Shown: positions 30,575-39,686, numbered from the stretch's first letter. The stretch: DNA of 64,000 nucleotides from Halomonas sp. KG2 (GCA_030440445.1 CP098528.1:1612001-1676000), one strand, 5' to 3'. The notes: generated by a model from the letters alone, not told the origin. Numbers and translations are program-made.

Positions 30575-31015
30575 TTAAGGCTCGCCGTGCAAAAATGCAG
30601 CCCCAGGGGCTATAAGCAAGCGTCGCATAGCGCGGCGCCCAAGCAGCATGGGATGGCGCATATTGCTACGGTCAGTCAGGGTTAGTTCAACCGGAAAATT
30701 TAGTTCACCCAATTGCATCGGGGTGCGAATCACATAACGCCACTCGCTGTGCCCATTAGAGCTGGTAACGCGCCGCCGGTCGTGCAAGTGGAGCTGGTAG
30801 CGGTGGGCAGGCGTTTGCGGGCCACCACTATGGGTAATAAAACTTACCCACAGCTGCCCATCCTCATCTTCATGAGTGTCAATCTCTTCGGCATGCAAAG
30901 CAGAGGTGCGCGCGCCAGTATCGGCTTTGCAGCAAAGGTGAAGCCCTAATTCAGGTAACGTCACCATTTCACGGCGGCCGATGACTGCTTTGGCCTGATA
31001 GGGTAATTCCTTCAC
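30575..31015 (-). CDS. rimB: RimB-type retropepsin-like protease
   Basis: The 146-residue protein is of the ATP-dependent zinc protease/RimB group, with an aspartic-protease-like fold. The motif KADTGARTSALHAEEID near residue 31 holds D-T-G-A, and MLLGRRAMRRLLIAPGAAFL near the end matches the retroviral-protease-like C-terminal strand. RimB removes polyglutamate from S6 in pseudomonads, opposing RimK. It sits directly upstream of rimK on the same strand, in keeping with a joint role in ribosome modification. Confidence 0.85.
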   Translation of the reverse strand: MKELPYQAKAVIGRREMVTLPELGLHLCCKADTGARTSALHAEEIDTHEDEDGQLWVSFITHSGGPQTPAHRYQLHLHDRRRVTSSNGHSEWRYVIRTPMQLGELNFPVELTLTDRSNMRHPMLLGRRAMRRLLIAPGAAFLHGEP

Positions 31016-31088
31016 GGCATACTCCTGACAAATGAAGGTTTGTCATCAAGAAATGAGTCGATCTAGCGTCTCATAAATAAATAAATAG

Positions 31089-32138
31089 CTAGCTTCTAGC
31101 TTGGTTAATCAACGCACTTAGCCTTAGCTGAATCGCGGAGTCAGGCGGCGCGTCGCGTAGTGTCAGCATAACCAATAGGCGAAGTTTGGGTATCAGTGCA
31201 AGGTCGCGTACGACTGCATTAAAATTAGTGCGTTTGTCTTCTGCTAAACGCTGTAAAAGCAACGGTAAACGTTCAGCGTCTTCTAACAATAGCCATCCGC
31301 GGCCAGCGATGGCTGCGATAATATCTGGGCCGCAGGCAACGGGGTCATTTAAAAGGCTTGAGTACCATTTGCCGACGCTAGTTGACGGAGTACAGCCCAC
31401 GGCGCGAACGCAGGCGCACAGGGTTTCTACATCACCATCAATGGCTGCTTGCTCTCCACGCGCCCGTAAGGCACTTACCAGCGGCTCTGCAAGAGGCCTA
31501 TGCTCCAGGCAATAGCACAGCGAGTGAGCGACACTAGTGGGCAACTGGGGAAGGCGCAGCGCTAGCGCTTCTGATGTGGGTAAGTCGAGGCGTACCACAT
31601 AATCAGCGATGCCTTGTAACCCTAGTGCTTGCCAGTCAATGGTCTGCTGGCCACTAAGATAGGCCTCGACAGGCTCTAAGTGTTGGCTAGCGGCAAGCTC
31701 TAATGCATAACTGGCCTGAGCATTAAGCATTGCTTGAAAAGTAATCTCAGGCGAAAAAGCGAGCGGATTATCCTTCATTAGATGGTCCACGTCAGCAGTT
31801 TCTGCCTGGCCTAGCTTATTTTCTAGCTGCGCAGCATTTCGCCCAAGGGTTTCGAGCAAGCGATTAATGAAACCGTCTCGTTGGGCGGGGGATAGCTTGC
31901 CTTGTTCATCTAGCGGCAGCGCCAAAAACCAGATGGCTGGTTCAGGCATGTCACCCATACGAAATACTACGCCAAGACGTGCCTGCTGTTGCCAGGGTTC
32001 TGGCCAGGCTATCTCGCCGTTTTCAAATGCTCGCAGCGTTTCTCGTGGGCAGTCTGTTACTCGTCGTCCCATATGGTAGAGAGAAACGTCCGCGCCGCTT
32101 CGGGTAAAAAACTCATCAAGTGTCTGGATTGGTTGCAT
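31089..32138 (-). CDS. DUF3549 family protein
   Basis: The 349-residue soluble protein fits DUF3549, seen in gammaproteobacteria without a known role. It has a mixed N-terminal part (MQPIQTLDEFFTRSGADVSLY, GRRVTDCPRETLRAFENG, AIWFLALPLDEQGKL) and a helical second half that resembles HEAT-type repeats. ATG 32138 has AAGGA close upstream (4-5 bases); the ATG at 32153 has no good site. It diverges from yqcC across a segment with DnaA-box-like sites. Confidence 0.75.
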   Translation of the reverse strand: MQPIQTLDEFFTRSGADVSLYHMGRRVTDCPRETLRAFENGEIAWPEPWQQQARLGVVFRMGDMPEPAIWFLALPLDEQGKLSPAQRDGFINRLLETLGRNAAQLENKLGQAETADVDHLMKDNPLAFSPEITFQAMLNAQASYALELAASQHLEPVEAYLSGQQTIDWQALGLQGIADYVVRLDLPTSEALALRLPQLPTSVAHSLCYCLEHRPLAEPLVSALRARGEQAAIDGDVETLCACVRAVGCTPSTSVGKWYSSLLNDPVACGPDIIAAIAGRGWLLLEDAERLPLLLQRLAEDKRTNFNAVVRDLALIPKLRLLVMLTLRDAPPDSAIQLRLSALINQARS

Positions 32139-32296
32139 GACATCCTTCCGCATTTCAAGCCTGCACTCTACCTTGCTGATGTGTCACTGTCAGCCGCAAA
32201 CGCTGATTAATCCGTGCTTTATTATCAAAATGGTTAAAAATTGCACAACATGGTGTAACCCGCATGAGAGTAACAGTAGCGACATCTTTCCATAGT

Positions 32297-32369
32297 TTAT
32301 CCACAGCCTCTTGCAGGTTTTCTGTGAATAAGGCACAGATTCTGCCAGACGGTTGGCAACTTACCCACA
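32297..32369. promoter_or_regulatory. cluster of three DnaA-box-like sites
   Basis: TTATCCACA at 32297-32305 is a perfect consensus DnaA box. TGTGAATAA at 32323-32331 is its opposite-strand form TTATTCACA, which fits TTATNCACA. TTACCCACA at 32361-32369 has one mismatch. The three fall within 73 bases of the gap between DUF3549 and yqcC. Confidence 0.55.
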
Positions 32370-32415
32370 GTGCTGGGATAATAAAGGTTCACATATTCAA
32401 ATGGAAAAGGTGCTT

Positions 32416-32748
32416 ATGAGCGTCCATCAGCAGCTTCAAACCGCGCTTCTTGAGCTTGAAGCCACTATGAAGGCCGCTAACTTATGGCGTATGCCAACGC
32501 CTGAAATTTCAGCATTTAATAGTCAGCAACCCTTCTGTATCGACACGATGTCGCTGCCTCAGTGGATTCGATTTGTTTTTATCGCTCGACTAAATGCACT
32601 GATTGATGCCCAGGCCGCTATGCCTGCCAAGTGCGATGTAGCGCCGGCAGTAGCTGCATATCTAATGCAGGAAAAAGTTCGTGCCAGTGACCAGCTACTG
32701 GTTGTTCGAGCCGTTGAAAAGATAGATCGGCTAGTTACCGAAAGCTAG
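32416..32748 (+). CDS. yqcC: YqcC family protein (DUF446)
   Basis: The 110-residue protein matches YqcC/DUF446 by SVHQQLQTALLELEATMKAA, FCIDTMSLPQWIRFVFIARL and the C-terminal LLVVRAVEKIDRL. It is a small helical cytoplasmic protein often encoded next to pseudouridine synthase truC in E. coli and has no settled function. ATG 32416 has AAAAGGTG upstream; in-frame upstream codons to 32353 lie beyond the family start. It stands alone here and ends at a terminator. Confidence 0.85.
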   Translation: MSVHQQLQTALLELEATMKAANLWRMPTPEISAFNSQQPFCIDTMSLPQWIRFVFIARLNALIDAQAAMPAKCDVAPAVAAYLMQEKVRASDQLLVVRAVEKIDRLVTES

Positions 32749-32802
32749 GTCGCGCAAATACGAGGAGCTGAAGCCTAGTGTGATGAGGGTATCAGCAAAG
32801 AC

Positions 32803-32840
32803 AATGCCCAGCACCGCAAGCAGCGGGACTGGGCATTTTT
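32803..32840. terminator. terminator between yqcC and ompW
   Basis: AATGCCCAG pairs with CTGGGCATT around a 17-base loop, followed by TTT on the plus strand. It separates two convergent genes. Confidence 0.75.
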
Positions 32841-32875
32841 CATACGATTATGGCGCTAGCATAGCCGTAGCGGTG

Positions 32876-33502
32876 TTAGAAACGATAGCTTAAGCCTGCC
32901 ATAACCACTAAAGGATCAATCTCTACCGTGCCTGCAGCGGCACCGTTAACGGTCGCGTCAGTATCGATGTCGATATACCACGCTGCTGCGTTAAGTGCCC
33001 AGTTCTCATCGATAAGCAAATCGATACCCACTTGAGCAGCGGCACCCCAGGAGTCGTCCAGTTCCAGTTCGCCTATGGCTAGCTCTTCATCAGAGAAAAA
33101 GGTGTAGTTAATACCTGCGCCGACATAAGGCTGTACGCGCGCATCAGTGCCACCTAGCGGATAGTACTGGAGCGTTAGAGTTGGCGGAAGGTGTTTGGTA
33201 GAGGCGAGATTGTCACCATTCAGGGCAATATCGTGCTCAAAAGGCAGGGCTGCCAGTAACTCGATGCCCATTTTGTCATGGAAGCGGTAGCCCAGGGTAA
33301 ATGCGAAATCGGTTTTGTCCTGAACATCAACCGCGAACGCGCCGCCAGCTAATGAACCGTTGTCGCTTTTTGGCTCCACTTTGGCAACACCCACGCGAGT
33401 AAAGAAATCGCCAGCGCCGTAAGCTAAAACCTGGCCGCTTGCCATCAATGTGGCTGCTGCAAGTCCAGTGGTGAGCAGTGTTGAAAGAGAGTTATGGCGC
33501 AT
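32876..33502 (-). CDS. ompW: OmpW family outer membrane protein
   Basis: The 208-residue protein has a signal peptide (LSTLLTTGLAAATLMASGQVLA, cleaved near AYGAGDF) and an eight-stranded barrel. FFTRVGVAKVEPKSDNG near the start, KTDFAFTLGYRFHDKMGIELLAA, PPTLTLQYYPLGGTDARVQPYVG and the final LVVMAGLSYRF with terminal Phe are typical of OmpW. OmpW proteins are thought to let small hydrophobic compounds across the outer membrane. ATG 33502 has AGGAG seven bases upstream; ATG 33520 does not. Confidence 0.92.
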   Translation of the reverse strand: MRHNSLSTLLTTGLAAATLMASGQVLAYGAGDFFTRVGVAKVEPKSDNGSLAGGAFAVDVQDKTDFAFTLGYRFHDKMGIELLAALPFEHDIALNGDNLASTKHLPPTLTLQYYPLGGTDARVQPYVGAGINYTFFSDEELAIGELELDDSWGAAAQVGIDLLIDENWALNAAAWYIDIDTDATVNGAAAGTVEIDPLVVMAGLSYRF

Positions 33503-33687
33503 AGCATCGCTCCTGACCATTAATGTGAGTCTTTACAGTGAGTGGTTAACATGAACCGTTGTTCGACATGATCGCGAACCATGCAAAGAGTGTATCGGGT
33601 AGAGGAAGGCAGGTTATTGACCTGGGGCAAAGAGTGGAGCTCCGCCGCTAAATAATGGGCTTATAAAAGCGGCTATTAGAAGTGAAA

Positions 33688-33716
33688 GAGGCCTTCCCGT
33701 GGTATGGGAAGGCCTC
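33688..33716. terminator. hairpin downstream of putP
   Basis: An 11-bp stem (GAGGCCTTCCC with GGGAAGGCCTC) around a 7-base loop lies 50 bases past the putP stop. The T run on the minus strand is short (TTT), so it may need help or act as a stabiliser. Confidence 0.7.
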
Positions 33717-33765
33717 AATAATCAGCTAAATGTTTAATTAAGCTGAGTGTCTCATTGACGCTCGT

Positions 33766-35256
33766 CTAGCGATCAATATGCTGATATTCACCCGCATCGG
33801 CAGTTATGCTACTAACCACCAAGATGGCAATAAAGGAAGCGATGAAGCCTGGGATGATCTCGTACACGCCGGGACCACCCATAAATTCTCCGTTCCAGCC
33901 TAATGCAATCCAAATCATGACGGTAGCAGCGCCCACTACCATGCCTGCAATGGCGCCAGCTCCGTTCGTGCGAGACCACATTAGCGACAGAATGATCAGC
34001 GGGCCAAATGCTGCGCCAAAGCCAGCCCAGGCGTTACTTACTAGCCCAAGAACTTGGGAGTCTGGATTTGACGCAATCACAGCGGCCACCAGACCAACCA
34101 GTACGACACAGATTCGGCCCACTGTTACGCACTCTTTATCGGTGGCTTCTTTTCTTAGGAACAGACGATAGAAGTCTTCGGTCAATGAGGACGACGATAC
34201 TAACAACTGGCTGGAAATGGTGCTCATAATCGCAGCAAGCAGTGCCGCATAGAGGAAACCGGTGACCAGCGGGTGGAATAGCAGGTTCGCCAGAATGATG
34301 AAGATCGTTTCTGGGTCCTCGATATCCATGCCATTGCGAATTGCATAGGCCCGGCCAAATAGACCAAGCGAGACTGCGCCAATCAGGGAGATAAGCATCC
34401 AGCTCATGCCGATATTACGGGCAGTAGGAACATCCTTCAGCGTCCGGATGGCCATAAAGCGCACAATGATGTGGGGTTGGCCAAAATAGCCAAGCCCCCA
34501 GGTAACCGCAGAGAGCCAGCCAATAAAGGTTAGTCCTGACGTCCAGGAGAGCAGGGTGGGGTCAACTTCATTGAGCGTCTGCGATGCTTGGGAGAACCCG
34601 CCGCCGCCTTCGCCAAATAGCACCACTGCAGGCATGATTACTAGCGCTAGCATCATGATACAGCCTTGCACGAAGTCGGTCATACTCACGGCCAGAAAGC
34701 CGCCAACAACGGTGTAGACAAGTACCACGCCAAGTGTAATGAGAATGCCGATAGCGTAGTCGCTCATGCCGCCGATGTTAAAAATACCGGCAAACGCGCT
34801 CTCAAACAGTTTGCCCCCAGCGACGAGGCCTGAGGCCGTGTAAACCGCGAAAAAGATGACGATAACGATAGCAGACACCGTGCGCAGTGAAAGCGCACGT
34901 GTCGGAAATCGGTTGGCCAAAAAGGCTGGAATGGTAATCGCATTACCGTAGTGAACCGTCTGTTCACGCAGTCGGGGGGCGACCAGGGTCCAGTTGAAGA
35001 ACGCACCTACCAGAAGGCCAATGCCGATCCAGGCTGATCCCAAACCAGAAACAAACATTGCGCCGGGTAACCCAAGCAGCAGCCAGCCGCTCATGTCCGA
35101 AGCGCCAGCCGACAGCGCTGCTACTTGTGGACTGAGGCCACGTCCCCCCAGCATGTAATCTTCTGATGAAGATGTCGCTTTGCGCATGGCATAGATGCCG
35201 ATGGCGATCATGAGCGCAAAGTAGGCAAAAAGACTAATCCAAACACCGATAGCCAT
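33766..35256 (-). CDS. putP: sodium/proline symporter PutP
   Basis: The 496-residue inner membrane protein of the SSS family imports proline with sodium. YMLGGRGLSPQVAALSAGASDMSGWLLLGLPGA near residue 33-65 is the PutP substrate and Na+ region, and AIMSTISSQLLVSSSSLTEDFYR (near 340) holds the conserved Na2-site serines. About 13 membrane helices can be seen. It lies downstream of putA on the same strand with a 237-base gap containing a hairpin, so the two may share a transcript in part. In Halomonas-type bacteria proline is both nutrient and osmolyte. Confidence 0.93.
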   Translation of the reverse strand: MAIGVWISLFAYFALMIAIGIYAMRKATSSSEDYMLGGRGLSPQVAALSAGASDMSGWLLLGLPGAMFVSGLGSAWIGIGLLVGAFFNWTLVAPRLREQTVHYGNAITIPAFLANRFPTRALSLRTVSAIVIVIFFAVYTASGLVAGGKLFESAFAGIFNIGGMSDYAIGILITLGVVLVYTVVGGFLAVSMTDFVQGCIMMLALVIMPAVVLFGEGGGGFSQASQTLNEVDPTLLSWTSGLTFIGWLSAVTWGLGYFGQPHIIVRFMAIRTLKDVPTARNIGMSWMLISLIGAVSLGLFGRAYAIRNGMDIEDPETIFIILANLLFHPLVTGFLYAALLAAIMSTISSQLLVSSSSLTEDFYRLFLRKEATDKECVTVGRICVVLVGLVAAVIASNPDSQVLGLVSNAWAGFGAAFGPLIILSLMWSRTNGAGAIAGMVVGAATVMIWIALGWNGEFMGGPGVYEIIPGFIASFIAILVVSSITADAGEYQHIDR

Positions 35257-35401
35257 GAAAGTTCTCCAATTTGTCAGGACGGAGCTAGCTCCGACAGGTT
35301 AGCGCGCTTGCCGTGCAGAACCGCTAGTAGCACGCATGTTTAACTCCGCTTCTTATTCGTGTAGCAAGGCGCTACCGCTTGGTCCTCGATATTCCTTGCT
35401 A

Positions 35402-35428
35402 GGGAGGCGCCTGTACTAGCCGCCTCCC
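35402..35428. promoter_or_regulatory. GC-rich hairpin between putA and putP
   Basis: GGGAGGCG pairs with CGCCTCCC across an 11-base loop. No T run follows on either strand, so it is more likely an RNA processing or stability structure in the putA-putP gap than a terminator. Confidence 0.45.
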
Positions 35429-35493
35429 GGCAACACGAGGTTATTGTCGTCTAAGTTTAGTTGAGAAGCATGGCGCCGACAAAGCCAGCGAGC

Positions 35494-38400
35494 CTATTCG
35501 GCCGTTGCCAGCAAGCTGGCGTTGCCACCCGCTGCAGTCGTGTCGATGCACAGATGACGTTCCACCACGTAGCGATCTGGTGAAATGGTCTGAGTCTCGA
35601 GCGGCACGATGGCACCGTCGCGCTTAGCGAGTGCTATCCGCAGTTCATGCGTCCAATCACTTTTGCCAGCCGCGGCGACGGCGGCAATCCCTTCAACCTC
35701 GCTTAGTGTATCTGCCGTGATGCTACCGTCGAGCCCAATCACGGGCGCGCCAGCATCGACCAGCGGCTGGACGGCTTGAGCTGCGCCTGGTGCGATCACG
35801 ACTGCCGTACAGCCCGCGCCAAGCGCCTGTACTGCTTGGGCAGCGGCGATATCCAGCGTTGGCCCAAGGCACAGAACAGCGCCTTTTGGATACATCGCTA
35901 AGCGGTTGCTTTCCCCTGTTGGTCCGGGAAGCGTCTGCGGTGTCATGTCGAGGGCCGCTGTCTCGTTAAGGGCCTTACGGATCACGCCGCCTTTACCGGA
36001 GAGTGCCTTGCGGAGTACCTCGATCCGATTGGGTCGTACCGCCCAGTTCCGTGCATCTAGCCCATCTAAAGCCGATTGGAGGTCGCTGAGTGAGATGGTT
36101 TTCCCCTCAGGAGCCTTGTGGTGCTCGGCGGTGGCAGTGCGGCGGAAGCGCGTGACATAGAGCGGGCCACCGGCCTTGGGCCCGGTGCCCGAAAGGCCTT
36201 CGCCCCCGAATGGCTGGGAGCCAACAATGGCGCCGATTTGGTTACGATTAACATAAACGTTGCCGACATGGATGCGCTCGACGATTTGCTGCACACGATC
36301 ATCGATGCGGGTGTGCAGGCCGAAGGTCAGTCCGTAGCCTTTGCCATTGATGTCGTCGACCACATTGTCGATGTCTCGCGCCTTGAAAGTAGCCACGTGT
36401 AGAACCGGGCCGAATATCTCGCGTTCGAGATCCGCAATGCCCCCCACCTCAATGACCGCGGGGGTGACGAAGGTGCCGGTTTGCGGTGCGGACAGTTTCT
36501 TCAACACCTTACCTGTCTTCTCGTGCGCTGCTACGTAGTCGCTTATCTCGGCTTGGGCGTCGGCGTCGATCACTGGTGAGACGTCGGTGTCAGTATTCCA
36601 AGGATCGCCGATGGTGAGCGAGTCCATGGCGCCATAAAGCATGTTGAGCAACCGGTCGCGCGCCTCTTCCTGCACATACAGCATGCGTAGCGCTGAACAA
36701 CGCTGCCCAGCCGACTGGAAGGAGGAGATTAAGATATCGCGGACTGCCTGCTCGGTCAGCGCTGTAGAGTCCACAATCATCGAGTTGAGGCCGCCGGTTT
36801 CGGCAACCAGTATCGCATCGGGCCCTGCGTTCTGCGCCAGTGCTTTGTGGATAATCTGTGCCACGGGAGTCGAGCCAGTGAAACAGACTCCAGCGATACG
36901 TGGATCGCTAGTCAGTGGGCCACCCACCGTGGGCCCATCGCCAGGCAGCAGTTGAAGTGCCGCTTCTGGGAGGCCAGCCTCACGCATCAATTCGACGGCG
37001 CGGGCGGCGATCAGCGGTGTTTGCTCGGCGGGCTTGGCAAGTACCGCGTTGCCAGCCACCAAGGCTGCGGCGATCTGCCCAGTGGTGATGGCCAGCGGGA
37101 AGTTCCAAGGGCTGATGCAGACGAAGATGCCGCGGGCGCTACCGGGTTCTTCTGCTTCCAGCCGCTCGCCCTCATTGGCGTAGTAGCGCAGGAAATCAAC
37201 CGCTTCGCGCACTTCAGCGATGCCATCAAACATCATCTTACCGGCTTCGCGGGTGGTGATCACGGTCAGCTCAGCGATATGTTCTTCATAGAGATCCGCG
37301 GTACGACGGAGCACTTCGGCGCGCTCGGCCACAGGACGTGCTGACCACTCACGAAAGCCTTCCTCTGCAGCGTCGAGAGCGGCGGCTACCTCCTCAGGGG
37401 TGGCCTCATGCACCTTGCCGATAATGCGCGAGCTGTCGGCGGGAGAGACTGCATCGCGAGCTGGGCCTTGGGGAGCAGGATTTCCCACTAGCATGGGGCC
37501 TGCTGTCCAGGTCTTGTCAGCAAAGGTTTCCCGCGCATTAAGCAGCGGCAGGATCGAGGCGGGTTCGTTGATACGATAACCCTTGGAGTTCTTGCGATCT
37601 GGCGAAAACAGCTCACCGGGCTGGCGGATCAATGGGCTTGAGATGGCCTCGCCAAGCTGTTTAAACCCTTCAACTGGATCTCTTGATACTTCGCTCGGGG
37701 GAATTGAGCTATCCACCACTTGGTTGACGAACGAGGAGTTCGCGCCATTCTCTAGTAGGCGACGCACCAAGTAGGCCAGCAGGTCGCGGTGAGCGCCGAC
37801 TGGGGCGTAGATGCGGCAGTGCGTGCCCTCAGCCTCCTTAACGATGTGGTGCAGCGATTCGCCCATGCCATGCAGGCGCTGAAATTCGTAGCTGTCCTTG
37901 TCATCGCCTGCCATGGCCACTACGGCGGCGCAGGTATGGGCGTTGTGTGTGGCGAACTGTGGATAGATCCGGTCGCGCCGGTCGAGCAGCATCTGGGCAC
38001 AGGCCATGTAGCTGACATCGGTATTGACCTTGCGAGTGAAGACCGGGAAGGTTTTAACGCCCATCTCTTGGGAGAGCTTGATTTCGGAATCCCAGTAGGC
38101 ACCCTTGACCAAGCGCACCATGATCTTGCGGCCGAACCGCTCGGCAAGTTCGTAAAGTGTTTCTATCACCGGTGCGGCGCGGCGCCCGTAGGCTTGCACA
38201 ACGACCCCGAAACCGTCCCATCCATCGAGGCTGGGGTCGGACATCAGTGCCTCGATCACGTCGAGCGACAGATCCAGTCGATCCTGCTCTTCTGCGTCGA
38301 TATTGAAACCGATATTGGCTTTGGCCGCTTGTTTTACCAGTTCCAACGCACGGGGTACGAGCTCTGCCATTACCGTGTCACGGTGGGTGTACTCATAACG

Positions 38401-39159
38401 CGGATGCAGGGCTGATAGTTTCACCGAGATACCAGGGCTTCCACGTACATCGCCCTTGGCTTGTTTGGCGATCGCAGTGATTGCCTTGGCATAGGCCTCA
38501 TGGTAGCGGACGGCATCCTCATCCGTGCGAGCCGCTTCGCCAAGCATGTCGTAAGAGTAGGTGTAGCCCTGTTTCTCAAGCTCGCGGGCATTCTTCATGC
38601 CTTCTTCGATGGTCTGGCCGAGTACGAACTGGCGGCCGAGAATCTTCATCGACTGACCAACCGCCTTACGCACTACCGGCTCGCCCATGCGGCGTACTAG
38701 GCCACGTAGCGCCCGGGTTGGGCCCTTGGGATCTTCTTCCAGCACTTTACCGGTTAGCAACAGCGCCCAGGTCGAGGCATTAACCATCGATGAGGACGAT
38801 TTCCCCAGGTGTGCGCCCCAGTCGGACGGCTCGATTTTATCGTGGATTAAGTCGTCGATGGTTTCCGCATCAGGCACGCGCAGCAGGGCTTCTGCCAGAC
38901 ACATCAGGCCGACGCCCTCGGTGGTGGAAAGGCCGTACTCGGCGAGGAACGCCTCCATCATCGAGGGAGACCTTTCTTTGCGCACACGCTCCACGTAGTT
39001 GGCACCGGCGGCAGCAACTTTACGTCGGTCATCCTCTGACAGCTTGATGCGTTCGATCAGCTCATGCAGCACCGCTGTTTCATCGGCGTCATAGTTGCTG
39101 CGGATGCGTGAGCGAAGATCACTCACGTCGCTATGCAAATTAAGATTAGTTTTGTTCAT
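35494..39159 (-). CDS. putA: bifunctional proline dehydrogenase / L-glutamate gamma-semialdehyde dehydrogenase PutA
   Basis: The 1221-residue enzyme converts proline to glutamate in two steps with substrate channelling. The FAD-dependent proline dehydrogenase barrel covers about 150-480 (VRLVKGAYWDSEIK and the C-terminal arginine-rich lid YLVRRLLENGANSSFV). The aldehyde dehydrogenase covers about 560-1040, with ISPWNFPLAI, VAETGGLNSM and the catalytic Cys near 820 in QRCSALRM. A C-terminal domain ends in DTTAAGGNASLL. There is no N-terminal ribbon-helix-helix, so it cannot repress its own gene as E. coli PutA does. AAGGAG lies nine bases before ATG 39159. By eye it is richer in GC than its neighbours, and a remnant of another putA lies just upstream, so it is probably a newcomer. 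Confidence 0.93.
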   Translation of the reverse strand: MNKTNLNLHSDVSDLRSRIRSNYDADETAVLHELIERIKLSEDDRRKVAAAGANYVERVRKERSPSMMEAFLAEYGLSTTEGVGLMCLAEALLRVPDAETIDDLIHDKIEPSDWGAHLGKSSSSMVNASTWALLLTGKVLEEDPKGPTRALRGLVRRMGEPVVRKAVGQSMKILGRQFVLGQTIEEGMKNARELEKQGYTYSYDMLGEAARTDEDAVRYHEAYAKAITAIAKQAKGDVRGSPGISVKLSALHPRYEYTHRDTVMAELVPRALELVKQAAKANIGFNIDAEEQDRLDLSLDVIEALMSDPSLDGWDGFGVVVQAYGRRAAPVIETLYELAERFGRKIMVRLVKGAYWDSEIKLSQEMGVKTFPVFTRKVNTDVSYMACAQMLLDRRDRIYPQFATHNAHTCAAVVAMAGDDKDSYEFQRLHGMGESLHHIVKEAEGTHCRIYAPVGAHRDLLAYLVRRLLENGANSSFVNQVVDSSIPPSEVSRDPVEGFKQLGEAISSPLIRQPGELFSPDRKNSKGYRINEPASILPLLNARETFADKTWTAGPMLVGNPAPQGPARDAVSPADSSRIIGKVHEATPEEVAAALDAAEEGFREWSARPVAERAEVLRRTADLYEEHIAELTVITTREAGKMMFDGIAEVREAVDFLRYYANEGERLEAEEPGSARGIFVCISPWNFPLAITTGQIAAALVAGNAVLAKPAEQTPLIAARAVELMREAGLPEAALQLLPGDGPTVGGPLTSDPRIAGVCFTGSTPVAQIIHKALAQNAGPDAILVAETGGLNSMIVDSTALTEQAVRDILISSFQSAGQRCSALRMLYVQEEARDRLLNMLYGAMDSLTIGDPWNTDTDVSPVIDADAQAEISDYVAAHEKTGKVLKKLSAPQTGTFVTPAVIEVGGIADLEREIFGPVLHVATFKARDIDNVVDDINGKGYGLTFGLHTRIDDRVQQIVERIHVGNVYVNRNQIGAIVGSQPFGGEGLSGTGPKAGGPLYVTRFRRTATAEHHKAPEGKTISLSDLQSALDGLDARNWAVRPNRIEVLRKALSGKGGVIRKALNETAALDMTPQTLPGPTGESNRLAMYPKGAVLCLGPTLDIAAAQAVQALGAGCTAVVIAPGAAQAVQPLVDAGAPVIGLDGSITADTLSEVEGIAAVAAAGKSDWTHELRIALAKRDGAIVPLETQTISPDRYVVERHLCIDTTAAGGNASLLATAE

Positions 39160-39205
39160 GATGGGGTTCTCCTTGCAAGTCGACACGTCAGCATTGCTGA
39201 GCTGT

Positions 39206-39438
39206 TCACTTATCGCCAAGCGCCAGAAACGACGCGTTACCACCCAGCCCGGCAGTGCTGTTGGTGATTGTTTTTTCAGTCACAAAACGCTGTAGGTAGT
39301 GTGGGCCAGCGTTGAGAGCCTTGATTCACTGACGAAGGCATCCTCATCGACAAGATAATGATCACTGATACGCTCCATAAGCGTATCAAGATCAGTTTGC
39401 CAGATGGCAGGGTCACGCATTTTCTTGGCATTGAGCAT
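39206..39438 (-). pseudogene. putA: remnant of an older putA: N- and C-terminal ends joined by an internal deletion
   Basis: From ATG 39438 the minus strand reads MLNAKKMRDPAIWQTDLDTL and, further on, MERISDHYLVDEDAFVSE, which looks like the start of Vibrio-like PutA proteins (L-x2-L-x-x-x-I-S-x-x-Y-x-V-D-E pattern). Near 39320 the frame changes and reads ALNAGPHYLQRFVTEKTITN followed by STAGLGGNASFLALGDK and a stop. That ending is the PutA C-terminus (compare DTTAAGGNASLL in the intact putA). Some 1000 residues are missing between the two parts. The stop is 47 bases upstream of the intact putA. The N-terminal assignment is less certain than the C-terminal one. Confidence 0.72.
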
Positions 39439-39686
39439 TGAGGCCCCCATAAGTCTAAACAGAAAGCGAAAAGCTGAATCAAATAACCGAAATAAAGCGA
39501 TGGTAGGGCGCTGCGCCCAAGATAACGGTCGAATGTAGAGCGAGCTGCCATTAGGTGTATGTCGTTTTCATGGCAAAACGTGTCAAATTCTCGGCAAGAA
39601 ACGCTTTTTAAGACTTTAGTTTAGTCTCTAAACGGCTGCCAGCACGCAAAATAGCGTGTTATGTGCCCAAGCTAACTGCTTCATCA
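39439..39686 (-). promoter_or_regulatory. probable original putA promoter region
   Basis: This gap between the AraC-type gene and the putA remnant should hold the promoter and operator that once served the old putA and now probably serve the intact one. I see no confident -35/-10 pair and no clear AraC-type direct repeat by eye. Confidence 0.35.

Noticed and set aside
37789..38415. 208-residue plus-strand frame inside putA
   Set aside because: Long antisense frames are common in GC-rich genes; putA itself is certain.
39276..39551. 91-residue minus-strand frame upstream of putA
   Set aside because: It is in a different frame from the two putA remnants and has no similarity that I recognise.
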